Shown here in pieces: positions 53,793 to 62,096 of a stretch of DNA of 64,000 nucleotides. Position 1 is the stretch's first letter. The number at the start of each line of letters is the position of its first letter. This DNA is from Nannocystis sp. RBIL2 (GTDB lineage: Bacteria; Myxococcota_A; Polyangia; Nannocystales; Nannocystaceae). Under the pieces are notes generated by a model, which did no database searches, was not told the DNA's origin, and saw nothing but the letters and a program-made list of their open reading frames with translations. The DNA is taken from the NCBI RefSeq assembly GCF_026626745.1, contig NZ_JAPNJW010000002.1, positions 3,248,151 to 3,312,150 on the forward strand. Direction: 5' to 3'. A program made the translations under genes and the position numbers.

Positions 53793-54533
53793 TCAGGTCT
53801 GGGAGGCGACCTCCTTGCGGCGTGATGGGCCTTTTAGCATGAGGCGGTGGCACTGGGAGAGCATGCGATCGCAAATCGCATCAGCGGTTGTGGGATCGCC
53901 GATCTGATCGTGCCAGAGCTCTGGCGGTCGCTGGCTGGTGAGGATGGTCGATCGTTCGCCGAATCGGTCTTCCATCAGTTCGGACATGTCCTTTCGCTCG
54001 GCCGGGCCGAGCGGGGCCATGGCCCAGTCGTCGAGGATCAGGACGTCGACGCGGGCGAGCTTGGCGAGCAATCTCGCATAGGTCCCGTCGGCACGGGCGA
54101 GCGCGAGCTCGTCGAAGAGCCGCGAGGTGCGGCGATAGATCGCGCGGTAGCGGCGGCGGAGGGCGTGCTGGGCGAGGGCGCAGGCGAGGAAGGACTTGCC
54201 GGTGCCGGTGGGGCCGGTGATGGCGATGTTCTGGTGCTGCGCGACCCAGTTGCAGGTGGCGAGCTGGCGGATCAGCGGCTTGTCGAGCTCGCGGCGATCG
54301 TCGTAGTCGAGGTCCTCGAGGCAGGCGCTGCCGAGCTTGAGGCGGGCCTCCTTCAGGTTGCGCTTGAGACGCGCGTTCTGGCGGCTCATCCACTCGGAGT
54401 CGACGAGGAGGCCGAGGCGCTCGTCGAAGCCGAGGCCGCCGTAGTCGGGCCGCGACTGCTGCTCGAGCCAGGCGGCGGCCAGGCCGTTCAGCCGCATCTC
54501 CTTGAGTTTGTCCATGGTCTGCTGATTCATCAT
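53793..54533 (-). CDS. istB: IS21 helper ATPase IstB
   Basis: A 246-residue AAA+ ATPase, full length for IstB. Walker A is GPTGTGKSFLA, Walker B is VLILDDWAMAPLG, with Arg/SQRPPE around sensor 1 and a C-terminal CDRMLSQC. It works with IstA in transposition target selection. The ATG at 54533 (or 54530) follows AAGGACACC. Confidence 0.9.
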   Translation of the reverse strand: MMNQQTMDKLKEMRLNGLAAAWLEQQSRPDYGGLGFDERLGLLVDSEWMSRQNARLKRNLKEARLKLGSACLEDLDYDDRRELDKPLIRQLATCNWVAQHQNIAITGPTGTGKSFLACALAQHALRRRYRAIYRRTSRLFDELALARADGTYARLLAKLARVDVLILDDWAMAPLGPAERKDMSELMEDRFGERSTILTSQRPPELWHDQIGDPTTADAICDRMLSQCHRLMLKGPSRRKEVASQT

Positions 54534-56097
54534 CGAGGTGTCCTTTCGGTCCGTTGTAGTAGCGAGGGCCGCGGATGTTCTCGTGGGCCTCGGGCTTGTT
54601 GGTCGGTGTGTCGGTGGGGCTGTCGGGCAGCGGGGCGCGGTCGAGGTTGTTCTTGAGGATCGACTCGACGTGGCGGTACGAGCGGGCGCGCACGACGACG
54701 GCACGGGCGCAGGCGGCCTCGAGGCGCGCGTCGCCGTAGGTCTTGCCGAGGCGCAGGATGCCGAGGCAGGCGCGGTAGCCGTGCTCGGGGTGCTTGCGGT
54801 CCTTCATGATGGCTTGGGCGAGCTCGGCGGTCTTCGGGCCGACCTGCTTCGCCTGCGCGAGGATCCGGCTCGGCGAGCGATCGGCGTGCCGCTGGTGGGC
54901 CTTCGGCATGTGCTCGGGCTTGGTGGTATGGCGACCCGCGGCGAAGCTGCGCGCGTGCGAGGTGATGCGCTTGCCGCCATGCAGGAGCTCGACGGTCGCC
55001 GCGGTGAAGCGCGCCTCGACGGCCTCGCCCACGAGGGTGTACGGCACCGAGTAGTAGTGGCGATCGATCTCGACGTGGTAGTCGATGTTGACGCGGCAGG
55101 TCTTCCACTCGCAGTACTCGAATCGTTCGGCGGGCAGCGGCCGCAGCTCGGACCGCTCGATGCGCTCGAAGAGGGCGCGACGGCTGATGTTGCCGTACTT
55201 CTTCATCGGCCGCGTGTTGAGGTCCTCGAGCAGCTCGGCGACCCTCGCGTTGAGTTCGGCGAGCGAGTGGAAGACCTCGTCGCGCAGGCGCGCGACGATC
55301 CACCGCTGAGCGATCAGCACGGCGTTCTCGACCTTGGCCTTGTCGCGCGGCTTGCCGGGCCTGGCGGGCATGACGGTGGTGCCGTAGTGCTCCGCGAGCG
55401 CGGCGTAGGTGCGCTGGATCTTCGGGTCATACCAGCACGACTTCGTCACCGCGGCCTTGAGCTGGTCGGGCACCAGCGCCGCCGGCACGCCGCCAAAGTA
55501 CTCGAGCATGCGCGCGTTGCTGGCGATGAAGTCGTGGCCCCGCTGCGTCAGGCTCGCCTCCGCGTAGGTGAGGTTCGAGGCCCCGAGCACGCCGACGAAG
55601 AGCTCGACCGGAAGGCACTCGCCGGTCCTCGGATCGACGATGTGCAGCCTGTTGCCCGAGTAGTCGACGAAGGCCTTGTCGCCGGCCACGTGGTCGATCC
55701 GCATCGTCCAGCCGCGCTGCTTCAGCCAGGTTCGGTACAGCTCGCAGAATTGCGTATACCGGTACCCGTCACGGTTCCTCTCGAGGTACTCGACGTGCAG
55801 CAGCGCGAGCGTGACGCCCTTCCGCCGCCGCTGCGCGTGGATATGCGTGAAGTCAGGCAGCGGCCTCGCCCGCGACGCCGGCTCGCCGTCGTAGACGACA
55901 CGCTCCAGCGCCTCGTCGCTGAGGGCCTGCACGGCGTCCCAGGTGAGGCCGGCCTCGCTCGCCTTGCCGACGACCTTGCCGACCACGCCGGCGCTGACGT
56001 CGAGGCTCGCAGCCACGTCCCGGTGGCTTCGCTGCAGCGCCCACTTCTGGCGCAGGATCTCGCGGATGTTGTTCATGGTCAGTCGCTGCGTCGCCAT
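53881..56097 (-). CDS. istA: IS21 transposase IstA (frame runs through istB without a stop)
   Basis: A DDE transposase of the IstA type: N-terminal HTH (NNIREILRQKWALQRSHRDVAA), the integrase core with Asp residues in DKAFVDYSG and ELFVGVLGASN, Glu in KAKVENAVLIAQ, and the usual RRALFERIERSEL. The recognisable IstA part ends about NIRGPRYYN near 54550. In this copy the reading frame does not stop there but continues in a different frame through istB to 53881, adding about 224 Arg/Pro/His-rich residues. That extension is not typical and may be a lost stop codon. ATG 56097 is chosen; 56076 also fits. Confidence 0.82.
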   Translation of the reverse strand: MATQRLTMNNIREILRQKWALQRSHRDVAASLDVSAGVVGKVVGKASEAGLTWDAVQALSDEALERVVYDGEPASRARPLPDFTHIHAQRRRKGVTLALLHVEYLERNRDGYRYTQFCELYRTWLKQRGWTMRIDHVAGDKAFVDYSGNRLHIVDPRTGECLPVELFVGVLGASNLTYAEASLTQRGHDFIASNARMLEYFGGVPAALVPDQLKAAVTKSCWYDPKIQRTYAALAEHYGTTVMPARPGKPRDKAKVENAVLIAQRWIVARLRDEVFHSLAELNARVAELLEDLNTRPMKKYGNISRRALFERIERSELRPLPAERFEYCEWKTCRVNIDYHVEIDRHYYSVPYTLVGEAVEARFTAATVELLHGGKRITSHARSFAAGRHTTKPEHMPKAHQRHADRSPSRILAQAKQVGPKTAELAQAIMKDRKHPEHGYRACLGILRLGKTYGDARLEAACARAVVVRARSYRHVESILKNNLDRAPLPDSPTDTPTNKPEAHENIRGPRYYNGPKGHLDDESADHGQTQGDAAERPGRRLARAAVAARLRRPRLRRAPRPPRRLRVDEPPERASQAQPEGGPPQARQRLPRGPRLRRSPRARQAADPPARHLQLGRAAPEHRHHRPHRHRQVLPRLRPRPARPPPPLPRDLSPHLAALRRARARPCRRDLCEIARQARPRRRPDPRRLGHGPARPGRAKGHVRTDGRPIRRTIDHPHQPATARALARSDRRSHNR

Positions 56098-56229
56098 TTC
56101 GCTTCCCACGCGAAATGGCCGGTGATTCAGCGTCGACCTCGCCCCTTCGCGCATTCGGCTGCGCGTAACACGCTGGGGGACCTCCGTTCCGTGGCGGCTC
56201 GGCCGCCGGGCGGCGCACCACCCGCCTGT

Positions 56230-56347
56230 GATCACGATGACCGATCGGCGCGATCACGATGCCGATCCGGGCGATCACGATGCCGATCCGGGCGATCACG
56301 ATGCCGATCTACGCGATCACGATGGACCGATCCGGGCGATCACGATG
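56230..56347. repeat. right-end repeats of the IS21 element
   Basis: Six copies of GATCACGATG at 56230, 56252, 56273, 56294, 56315 and 56338, spaced 21-23 bases (about two helical turns). They lie upstream of istA, so may also bear on its promoter. Confidence 0.8.
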
Positions 56348-56375
56348 GGCCGTTTTCCGCACATGACCGCCGAGG

Positions 56376-56708
56376 TCACGGCCGCACGAGCAGCAGGAAC
56401 GAATCGTACGCCTGTTCGGGCGCCCCCTGGTGCTCGGCCGCGGTCCCGACCTCGACGCTGTCGGCTCCCACCTCGAGCTCGCCGATGCCGCGCGCATAAC
56501 CAAGGAACACGACCGCGCTGTCGTTCGCAGTGACGTACGTGGCCCCGCTCTTCTGCGTGTCGGACGTGTGCTTGGGGCATTCATGCAGGAACCCGCTGCC
56601 CCTGGTCGTCCGGTGCCACTCAGCGTGCGTGCAGGACCCGCCGCCGTCGAGCGCGGCCCACGCGGTGGACACGCCGGCCGGGAATCGGACGGACTCACGA
56701 CGTCGCAC
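56376..56708 (-). CDS. hypothetical small protein or gene fragment
   Basis: A 110-codon frame with protein-like composition near its C-terminal half (GFLHECPKHTSDTQKSGATY, AVVFLGYARGIGELEVGADS). An overlapping frame upstream (56821) reads TNDDVFDTAVSGQTIL, which might be its original 5' part in another frame. It sits between the IS element and the immunity candidate. Possibly a decayed gene; no family is recognised. Confidence 0.35.
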   Translation of the reverse strand: MRRRESVRFPAGVSTAWAALDGGGSCTHAEWHRTTRGSGFLHECPKHTSDTQKSGATYVTANDSAVVFLGYARGIGELEVGADSVEVGTAAEHQGAPEQAYDSFLLLVRP

Positions 56709-57112
56709 GTCCCCAATGCCCCTAAGGGCGTCCCGGTGCCGCGGGTCGTCAGGATCGTCTGGCCAGACACGGCGGTGTCGAACACGTCGTCGTTAGTGTT
56801 TCGATGGTGAACACACGGCACAGTCCCACTGCGTCGCGGCCGACGCCCAGTCCTTCGGATCTCGGCTGACCACGGCGACGAACCCGTGCGATTATCGACC
56901 GTTCCGCCGTCGCACGGTCCCTACTCTGCGGCCGTCACCGGCCCTTCCGGCCTCAGCACGGTCCCGTCGATGAGCATCGTCTGTTCCCCTGGACGCCTAG
57001 GCGGGGTCTTCGATCCCGTCTCTGCACCCGCCGACCAAGCCACGACGTGAGCGGACTGCGCGAGACCTTGCCCACGAGCAGCCCAGAGACACCAGCGGAG
57101 CGCACACGGCCG
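56709..57112. other. intergenic stretch, no gene supported
   Basis: About 400 bases downstream of the immunity candidate. Base composition is mixed; it drops in GC towards 57113. Open frames here overlap on both strands and none looks like a gene. Confidence 0.4.
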
Positions 57113-57652
57113 CTATGGCCGTGGAAACTCGTCGTTTCTCTTCGCTACAGGAAGTGGAGCATCCAGGCGAAATACTAGGCTGGATCTTATCGCTGGACCA
57201 CCAACCGATAAATAATCGGGAGCGGTTCTCGCTGGCCGCATCCACGTTACCGCGCCTTCTGGTATGACATCGACGTGCAAAACGAGTTGTCGCACGCTGA
57301 CCAGTTCCGTCTTGATCAGCTTGTGAGGCAAAAAATAACCGCTCCACTCCTGGAGCGGCACTGCCATTCGAATTTCTCCCGCCATGTGCATGCCGCGTGG
57401 CACCTTGACGAAGAAGGCTCTGACACCAAACTCTACATCGCTATCATAAGGAAGAGGCGAATCTCCCAGGACAAGATTAATCTGTTGACCATTCGGAGAG
57501 AGAGAGCAATAGGCAGTATTCGGGTACACTTTGAGGCGAGCGTCAGAGGGGAGATGCGCGACGTACATCGCCTCCTGAGCTGTGTTCAGGCCCTTGTACC
57601 TGAGAACGGCTTCCGCACCCTCGATCCCGAACGAACCAGTTAAATCAAACAT
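57113..57652 (-). CDS. candidate immunity protein for the RHS toxin
   Basis: A 179-residue, probably beta-rich cytoplasmic protein (MFDLTGSFGIEGAEAVLRYK, LVLGDSPLPYDSDVEFGVRA, AGEIRMAVPLQEW). It starts 26 bases after the RHS stop on the same strand and shares the lower GC of the toxin end. Position after the toxin, small size and odd composition are the standard signs of a cognate immunity gene. No family is recognised, so the role is inferred from context only. Confidence 0.6.
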   Translation of the reverse strand: MFDLTGSFGIEGAEAVLRYKGLNTAQEAMYVAHLPSDARLKVYPNTAYCSLSPNGQQINLVLGDSPLPYDSDVEFGVRAFFVKVPRGMHMAGEIRMAVPLQEWSGYFLPHKLIKTELVSVRQLVLHVDVIPEGAVTWMRPARTAPDYLSVGGPAIRSSLVFRLDAPLPVAKRNDEFPRP

Positions 57653-57678
57653 CTCGCAGTTCCTTCCTGGGGCGCGAG

Positions 57679-60600
57679 TTAAGGCCAGTCATTGTAGTCT
57701 TTTCGCTCTGGCAGGCCTCTTTCACGACGGTATGCGTTGTCCACCGCCGTAGTGACCTTGTGTTCCTCGGCATTCGGATAATCTGGCTCCGGGGAGGGGG
57801 AAAACCGTCCATTGTTGCCGACCGAATTGTTTGCAGCGTGCCCGAGCTCATGGTTTAGTCCGGTGTCTGGTGGCGATCCATGCGATCGCCCTGGTTCGTG
57901 CGGATCATAGTATACTCTACTCGGAGCCCCTTTCCCATCGCCGTGGGGGGGCGGAAAGGCAGACTGGCTGCCGGGTGCACATCGATTGCCCTGGCGACCT
58001 GGCGGCCAGTGCTGGATGGTCGTCGGCTTGCCGGACTGGCGGATGGTTTCCAGAGTTTCACGTCCCGTCTTCGTGTTCGCAATTTTGTACAAATCTTGTT
58101 TGACAGCCCGTTGATATTTCTTGTTCCCCGTGATCTTAAGGCTCCCCTCTCCCAGCATCTTGTCGACGAAGATTCTCCCTTGCGTCCCCTTCGTCCGCTC
58201 TTGTTGGGCGCCCTGCTTGGTCGGAGTTTTCTTTTTAGGGCCGCCCTCTGCCTCGTAATCCTTCGACTCACCGTTCTTGCAACCCAGTCCTCGGGGATCA
58301 AGTTGTACGAGGGGGCCGCTGGTATACGCATACAGATTGAGTCCACCGCCGATCCCGGCCGGGTCCTCCTCGAGGTATCTGCCGATTTCCGGGCTGTAAT
58401 AGCGGAAACGATTATAGCAGAGACCCGTTTCTGGGTCGTAGAACTGCCCGGCGAGCCGATGGGAAATCTCCAGTTTCCCCTCGACCTCGGCCAAGCCATA
58501 CGGGGCGAGCCTCGCCGACCACACTCGGGTGCCATCAGCGTCGAGCGCAACAACCGGAGCGCCGCGCTGGTCGGTGACGAGGTAGTGGAGTTTGCCGCTC
58601 GCCGGGTCGGCATCGACCGAATCATAGTCGACGACCAGCCAGGGCGAAAGCGAAAAATCGTCGACATACACGTACACACGCAGCCGGCCGTCGTGCTGGA
58701 CCTCGGCCGCCAACCGGTCCGTGTCCCAATAGTACTCGGTCGAAGTCTCCCCGAATGTCTTGCGCGTCCGCCGCCCCAGGGGGTCATACTCGGCGGTCCA
58801 GGACGCTTCCAGGCCTTCGATGCTCGTCAACCGGCCGAGCGCGTCGCGAAGGAAGCGCAGCGTGCGCCCTCCCCGCTCCCAACTCTCCACATTGTGGCGT
58901 TGATCATACTGCAACGCGCCGCCGTTCGCCGCGCTCAGCCGGTTCCCCGCCTCGATCGCCACCGACTCCAGATGGGGTGCCTCGACCAGGTTCGCGCCCA
59001 CATCATAGCGGTATACACCGCGGCTGCCATCAGGGTTGACGACCTCCGCCAGTTGATGCGCCCTATCGTGATGGTACTCAGTCCGTCCGCACTCGCTGTC
59101 GTCGACTGCCGTAAGATCGCCCTCGGCTGAATAAACGAATTGCCGCCGCCACTCCACGTCATTTGGCGCCCCCGTTAATAGACACTTGCCGAGGCAACGA
59201 CCTTGCGAGTCGAATTGAATGACCTCTCGTGCCCCGCAGGCCATGCGCCGCTCGATCACGCCATCGGAGGCTATCGTCAGAGTATGACGATTCCCTAACG
59301 GATCTTCAATTTCTAGGGTCGTCGCGTCGATCCGGCGGTAGCGCGTCGAGAAGCGCCGGAAGACGTGCGTCTCTCTCAAGCTCTCGCCATCGAACGAGTG
59401 CTCCACACCACGGTCGTCACGGAGGTCCAGGCACCTCTTGCCGTTTGGTGAGTACCCAAACGCAAGCTCATGCTCTCCGTACTTTATTCGATTGCACTGC
59501 CCGTCTGTAGTATAACTATAACGATGCACCTCACCGCCGGAAAGTAGCCTCTCCGAATCCAAGTTCCCTGGCCCATACTTGTACGAGACTAGGAGCTCCC
59601 CGCGCGCATTGTGCGTGGCTACGAGGTTGCCGGCGCGATCGTGCGTGTACCGCTCGACTAGGAGCCCGGCGTGATGCACCTCTGTCAAATCCCCGCGGAG
59701 ATCGTAGCGATATTCGTGGCGATTTCCTGCGAAATCCACCACGTCTGTCAATTTTTCCTCGGAATTATATCGATATCGGAGCGCTCGCCCGAGTGGGTCG
59801 CGTGCAGCCACTCGATGATTCCAAGACACAAACGAAAATTCGTAGCGCCCGCCCTCATGGTCGATGTACTGCCGCACCCACCCGTTTGAGGTATACGCCC
59901 AGCGCCGCGGTTGCGCTCCCTCTCGTTCCTCTTCCACCAGAAGGCCCAGCTCGTCGCGCCGCACCTGCGCCCGCGGGTCGCGCTCCGGGAACAGATGCGA
60001 GTAGATCGACGCCCCGCCCGCCAGCAGCGGCTCGATCCCGGGCGACGCCAGCGGCGCGTTCTCGAGGATCTCTGCGGCCAGATCGCCGAGCTCGAGCTCC
60101 GCCGGCGTGCGCGGGACCCGGTGCGGCAACGGCCCCGACGGCGCCTCGACGGGTCGCACCCCGCCGTTGGCGGTACGCCAGGCGACGATCTCGCCGGCGG
60201 CGTCGTACACCGGGCTGCGCGTGTCGCCTCCCGCATCTGTCTCTTGGGTCAGGCGTCCGGCCGCGTCGTACTCGAACCGGCGGATCCCGCCGTACGGATC
60301 GATGATCTCGGTGATCGACAGCGACGCGTCGTAGCGGTACAGCCACGCGCCCCCGTCGGCGCGCGTCACCTCGGTCGCCTGCGCCTCGGGCATGTAGCGC
60401 AGGCGCACCTCGCCGTTGCGGTCGTGCCCGCGCGACAGCACGCAGCGGCCCGCGGCATCATAAAAATACTCGAAGCGGTAGCCGCTGCGGTCGACGCGGG
60501 TCGCCATCCGGTGCGCGGCGTCGTAGGTGAACCGCTGCGCGTGCCCGTAGCGGTCGGTCGCCGTCAGCAGGTCGCCAGTGTCGCCGTACTGGTAGCGCAT

Positions 60601-61209
60601 CAGCGCCAGTGGCGGCCCCTGTGTCCGCGTCGGGTGGCGAGTCAGCCAGATCGTCTGCACCCGATCGCCGGCGTACTCGATCGTCACCACGTGCGCGCCG
60701 GCGGCGTCGGCCAGCCGCACCAGCCGCCCGCGCCCATCGTGCTCGAGCACGATCGACCATGTCTCTCGGGACACCTTGCACGGGCGGGCGACCGCGGCCA
60801 CGTCCGCGACCTCGAACGCGTACTCGGTCCCGTCCGGCGCCCGCAGCGTGAAGCCGCGGGACACAGGCGTCAGCACGAAGCGCGCGCACTCGCTGGCCTC
60901 TCCGGGCGGCGCGAACGGGAACAGCACCGGCTCGCCGTCCGGCTGCGTGTACAGCCACCCGTCGACGACCGCCCGCAGCGTGCGCTCGTACTCGTGGGTG
61001 TGACCGCGGCCGAGCGGACCGTCCGTCAGGTTCCCCGTGTTGTAGTGGCGCCGCCAGACGATCGCCCCCGCCTCCGGCTGCGACCCGAGCGGCAGCGTGA
61101 AGTCGGCCGTCGAGTCGGCCAGCACGCCGGTGACGACGTCGACCGGATCGCCGACCCATCGCAGCCCCTGGCTTCCGCCGCATCGTGGAGTTTGCGTGTC
61201 CATGGTCAT
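57679..61209 (-). CDS. RHS-repeat T6SS effector with C-terminal M91/NleD-like metalloprotease
   Basis: A 1176-residue RHS/YD-repeat protein. The N-terminus (RWVGDPVDVVTGVL) is typical of the RHS shell. Many YD repeats follow (YDAAGRLTQETDAGGDTRS, YRYDLRGDLTEVHHAG), ending at the core terminus GLCYNRFRYYSPEIGRYLEEDPAGI and LDPRGLG (from about residue 971). The last 200 residues hold a zinc-protease motif HELGH at 1120-1124, followed by EEHKVTTAVDN and GLPERKDY, as in effector-type M91 (NleD) proteases. ATG 61209 overlaps the PAAR-like gene stop by 4 bases (ATGA). The 3' two-thirds has clearly lower GC. The target is unknown; NleD cleaves JNK/p38 in eukaryotes. Confidence 0.87.
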   Translation of the reverse strand: MTMDTQTPRCGGSQGLRWVGDPVDVVTGVLADSTADFTLPLGSQPEAGAIVWRRHYNTGNLTDGPLGRGHTHEYERTLRAVVDGWLYTQPDGEPVLFPFAPPGEASECARFVLTPVSRGFTLRAPDGTEYAFEVADVAAVARPCKVSRETWSIVLEHDGRGRLVRLADAAGAHVVTIEYAGDRVQTIWLTRHPTRTQGPPLALMRYQYGDTGDLLTATDRYGHAQRFTYDAAHRMATRVDRSGYRFEYFYDAAGRCVLSRGHDRNGEVRLRYMPEAQATEVTRADGGAWLYRYDASLSITEIIDPYGGIRRFEYDAAGRLTQETDAGGDTRSPVYDAAGEIVAWRTANGGVRPVEAPSGPLPHRVPRTPAELELGDLAAEILENAPLASPGIEPLLAGGASIYSHLFPERDPRAQVRRDELGLLVEEEREGAQPRRWAYTSNGWVRQYIDHEGGRYEFSFVSWNHRVAARDPLGRALRYRYNSEEKLTDVVDFAGNRHEYRYDLRGDLTEVHHAGLLVERYTHDRAGNLVATHNARGELLVSYKYGPGNLDSERLLSGGEVHRYSYTTDGQCNRIKYGEHELAFGYSPNGKRCLDLRDDRGVEHSFDGESLRETHVFRRFSTRYRRIDATTLEIEDPLGNRHTLTIASDGVIERRMACGAREVIQFDSQGRCLGKCLLTGAPNDVEWRRQFVYSAEGDLTAVDDSECGRTEYHHDRAHQLAEVVNPDGSRGVYRYDVGANLVEAPHLESVAIEAGNRLSAANGGALQYDQRHNVESWERGGRTLRFLRDALGRLTSIEGLEASWTAEYDPLGRRTRKTFGETSTEYYWDTDRLAAEVQHDGRLRVYVYVDDFSLSPWLVVDYDSVDADPASGKLHYLVTDQRGAPVVALDADGTRVWSARLAPYGLAEVEGKLEISHRLAGQFYDPETGLCYNRFRYYSPEIGRYLEEDPAGIGGGLNLYAYTSGPLVQLDPRGLGCKNGESKDYEAEGGPKKKTPTKQGAQQERTKGTQGRIFVDKMLGEGSLKITGNKKYQRAVKQDLYKIANTKTGRETLETIRQSGKPTTIQHWPPGRQGNRCAPGSQSAFPPPHGDGKGAPSRVYYDPHEPGRSHGSPPDTGLNHELGHAANNSVGNNGRFSPSPEPDYPNAEEHKVTTAVDNAYRRERGLPERKDYNDWP

Positions 61210-62096
61210 GGGGGGCACGAGCCGGGGCCCTGGTCCTTCGCGTCGTTCTTCCCGCGTCGGCCCGGCGGCAGCTCGACCCGGGACATCTGCCGCTGCGCCA
61301 TCGCCACGCCGCTCGGCACCGGGAACCCGCCGATCAGCACGTTCGGCGCGCCCAACATGATCGCGCCCATCGGCGGCCCGGCGCAGGGGTTCTTGCCCAG
61401 CAGTCGCCCTGCCGCCATCGTCGCGGCGTCCATGGCGAGCTGCGCCGCTCCCGTCGTGGCCGCCAGGGCGTGCGCCTCCTTGACGTCCTTGTCCTCGGCG
61501 TTCGCCGCGTCGATCCCGTCAGCGACCACCCCGACCGCCCCCGCTGCCAGGCCAACGTAGGCCATCTTATCCATCGCCTTGTTCACGGTCGAGACGACCG
61601 GGGCCAGCTTGCCGAGGTTCACCCCCTTCGCCGGCGCGGGCCAGCAGTGCATCGTGACGTCGAACTGGCGCGCCGCCCGGGCCCCGCCGATGAACACCTT
61701 CGACGAGCCGGTGAAGATCTCGAAGCCCGGCAGCGGCGCGCCGAGGCAGGTCGGGTTGATGCCGACATCGCCGACGCGCGCGGCCGGGAGCCCGTTGATC
61801 AGCACCGACACGCAGCAGCCGAGCGCCACGGCGCCGATCACCGGTAGCGGCAGCGGCACCAGCGGCGGGTGGGCGTGCGGCAGGCCGACCGCCAGCGACC
61901 CGATCGTCGCTGCCGGGAATTCCGGCCACACCTGCGCCAGGCCGGCCGTCCACTCGGCGAACTTCTCGTTGAACGCGTCGACCGGCGCGTTGATCTTCCC
62001 CATCACCGTGCCGATGCCTTCTTCCAGCTTCGCCGCCGGGTTCTTCGGCGGCTCGGGCGGCGCCTTCGGCGTCGCCATGAGGGACAGCATGCTCAT
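61206..62096 (-). CDS. PAAR-like (DUF4150) T6SS spike protein
   Basis: A 296-residue PAAR-type protein: the core VLINGLPAARVGDVGINPTCLG with the PAAR tetrapeptide, then VFIGGARAARQFD. The region before it (residues 15-85) is a short linker. The C-terminal part has two hydrophobic helices (MAYVGLAAGAVGVVADG, LAATTGAAQLAMDAATMAA), then GAPNVLIGG. It caps the VgrG spike and loads the RHS effector. It overlaps the TPR gene before it and the RHS gene after it by 4 bases each. Confidence 0.88.
   Translation of the reverse strand: MSMLSLMATPKAPPEPPKNPAAKLEEGIGTVMGKINAPVDAFNEKFAEWTAGLAQVWPEFPAATIGSLAVGLPHAHPPLVPLPLPVIGAVALGCCVSVLINGLPAARVGDVGINPTCLGAPLPGFEIFTGSSKVFIGGARAARQFDVTMHCWPAPAKGVNLGKLAPVVSTVNKAMDKMAYVGLAAGAVGVVADGIDAANAEDKDVKEAHALAATTGAAQLAMDAATMAAGRLLGKNPCAGPPMGAIMLGAPNVLIGGFPVPSGVAMAQRQMSRVELPPGRRGKNDAKDQGPGSCPP

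Larger units (their letters stand above)
53677..56348. mobile_element. IS21-family insertion sequence
   Basis: An IS21-type element of about 2.67 kb with the two hallmark genes istA and istB on the minus strand. Its ends carry multiple copies of GATCACGATG: two at the left (inverted, 53678 and 53700) and six at the right (56230 to 56347), spaced about 22 bases, as expected for the multi-repeat ends of this family. The outer arms match as CCATCGTGATCGC and GCGATCACGATGG. Target-site duplications were not clear by eye. It is inserted 15 bases after the pseudokinase stop, so the operon is intact. Confidence 0.85.

Noticed and set aside
53881-54530. The extension of IstA across istB as a real protein domain
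   Set aside because: The sequence is Arg/Pro-rich and not protein-like; the true gene in this stretch is istB in another frame.
54538-56499. 653-codon plus-strand frame opposite the IS21 genes
   Set aside because: It is antisense to istA and has no recognisable domain.
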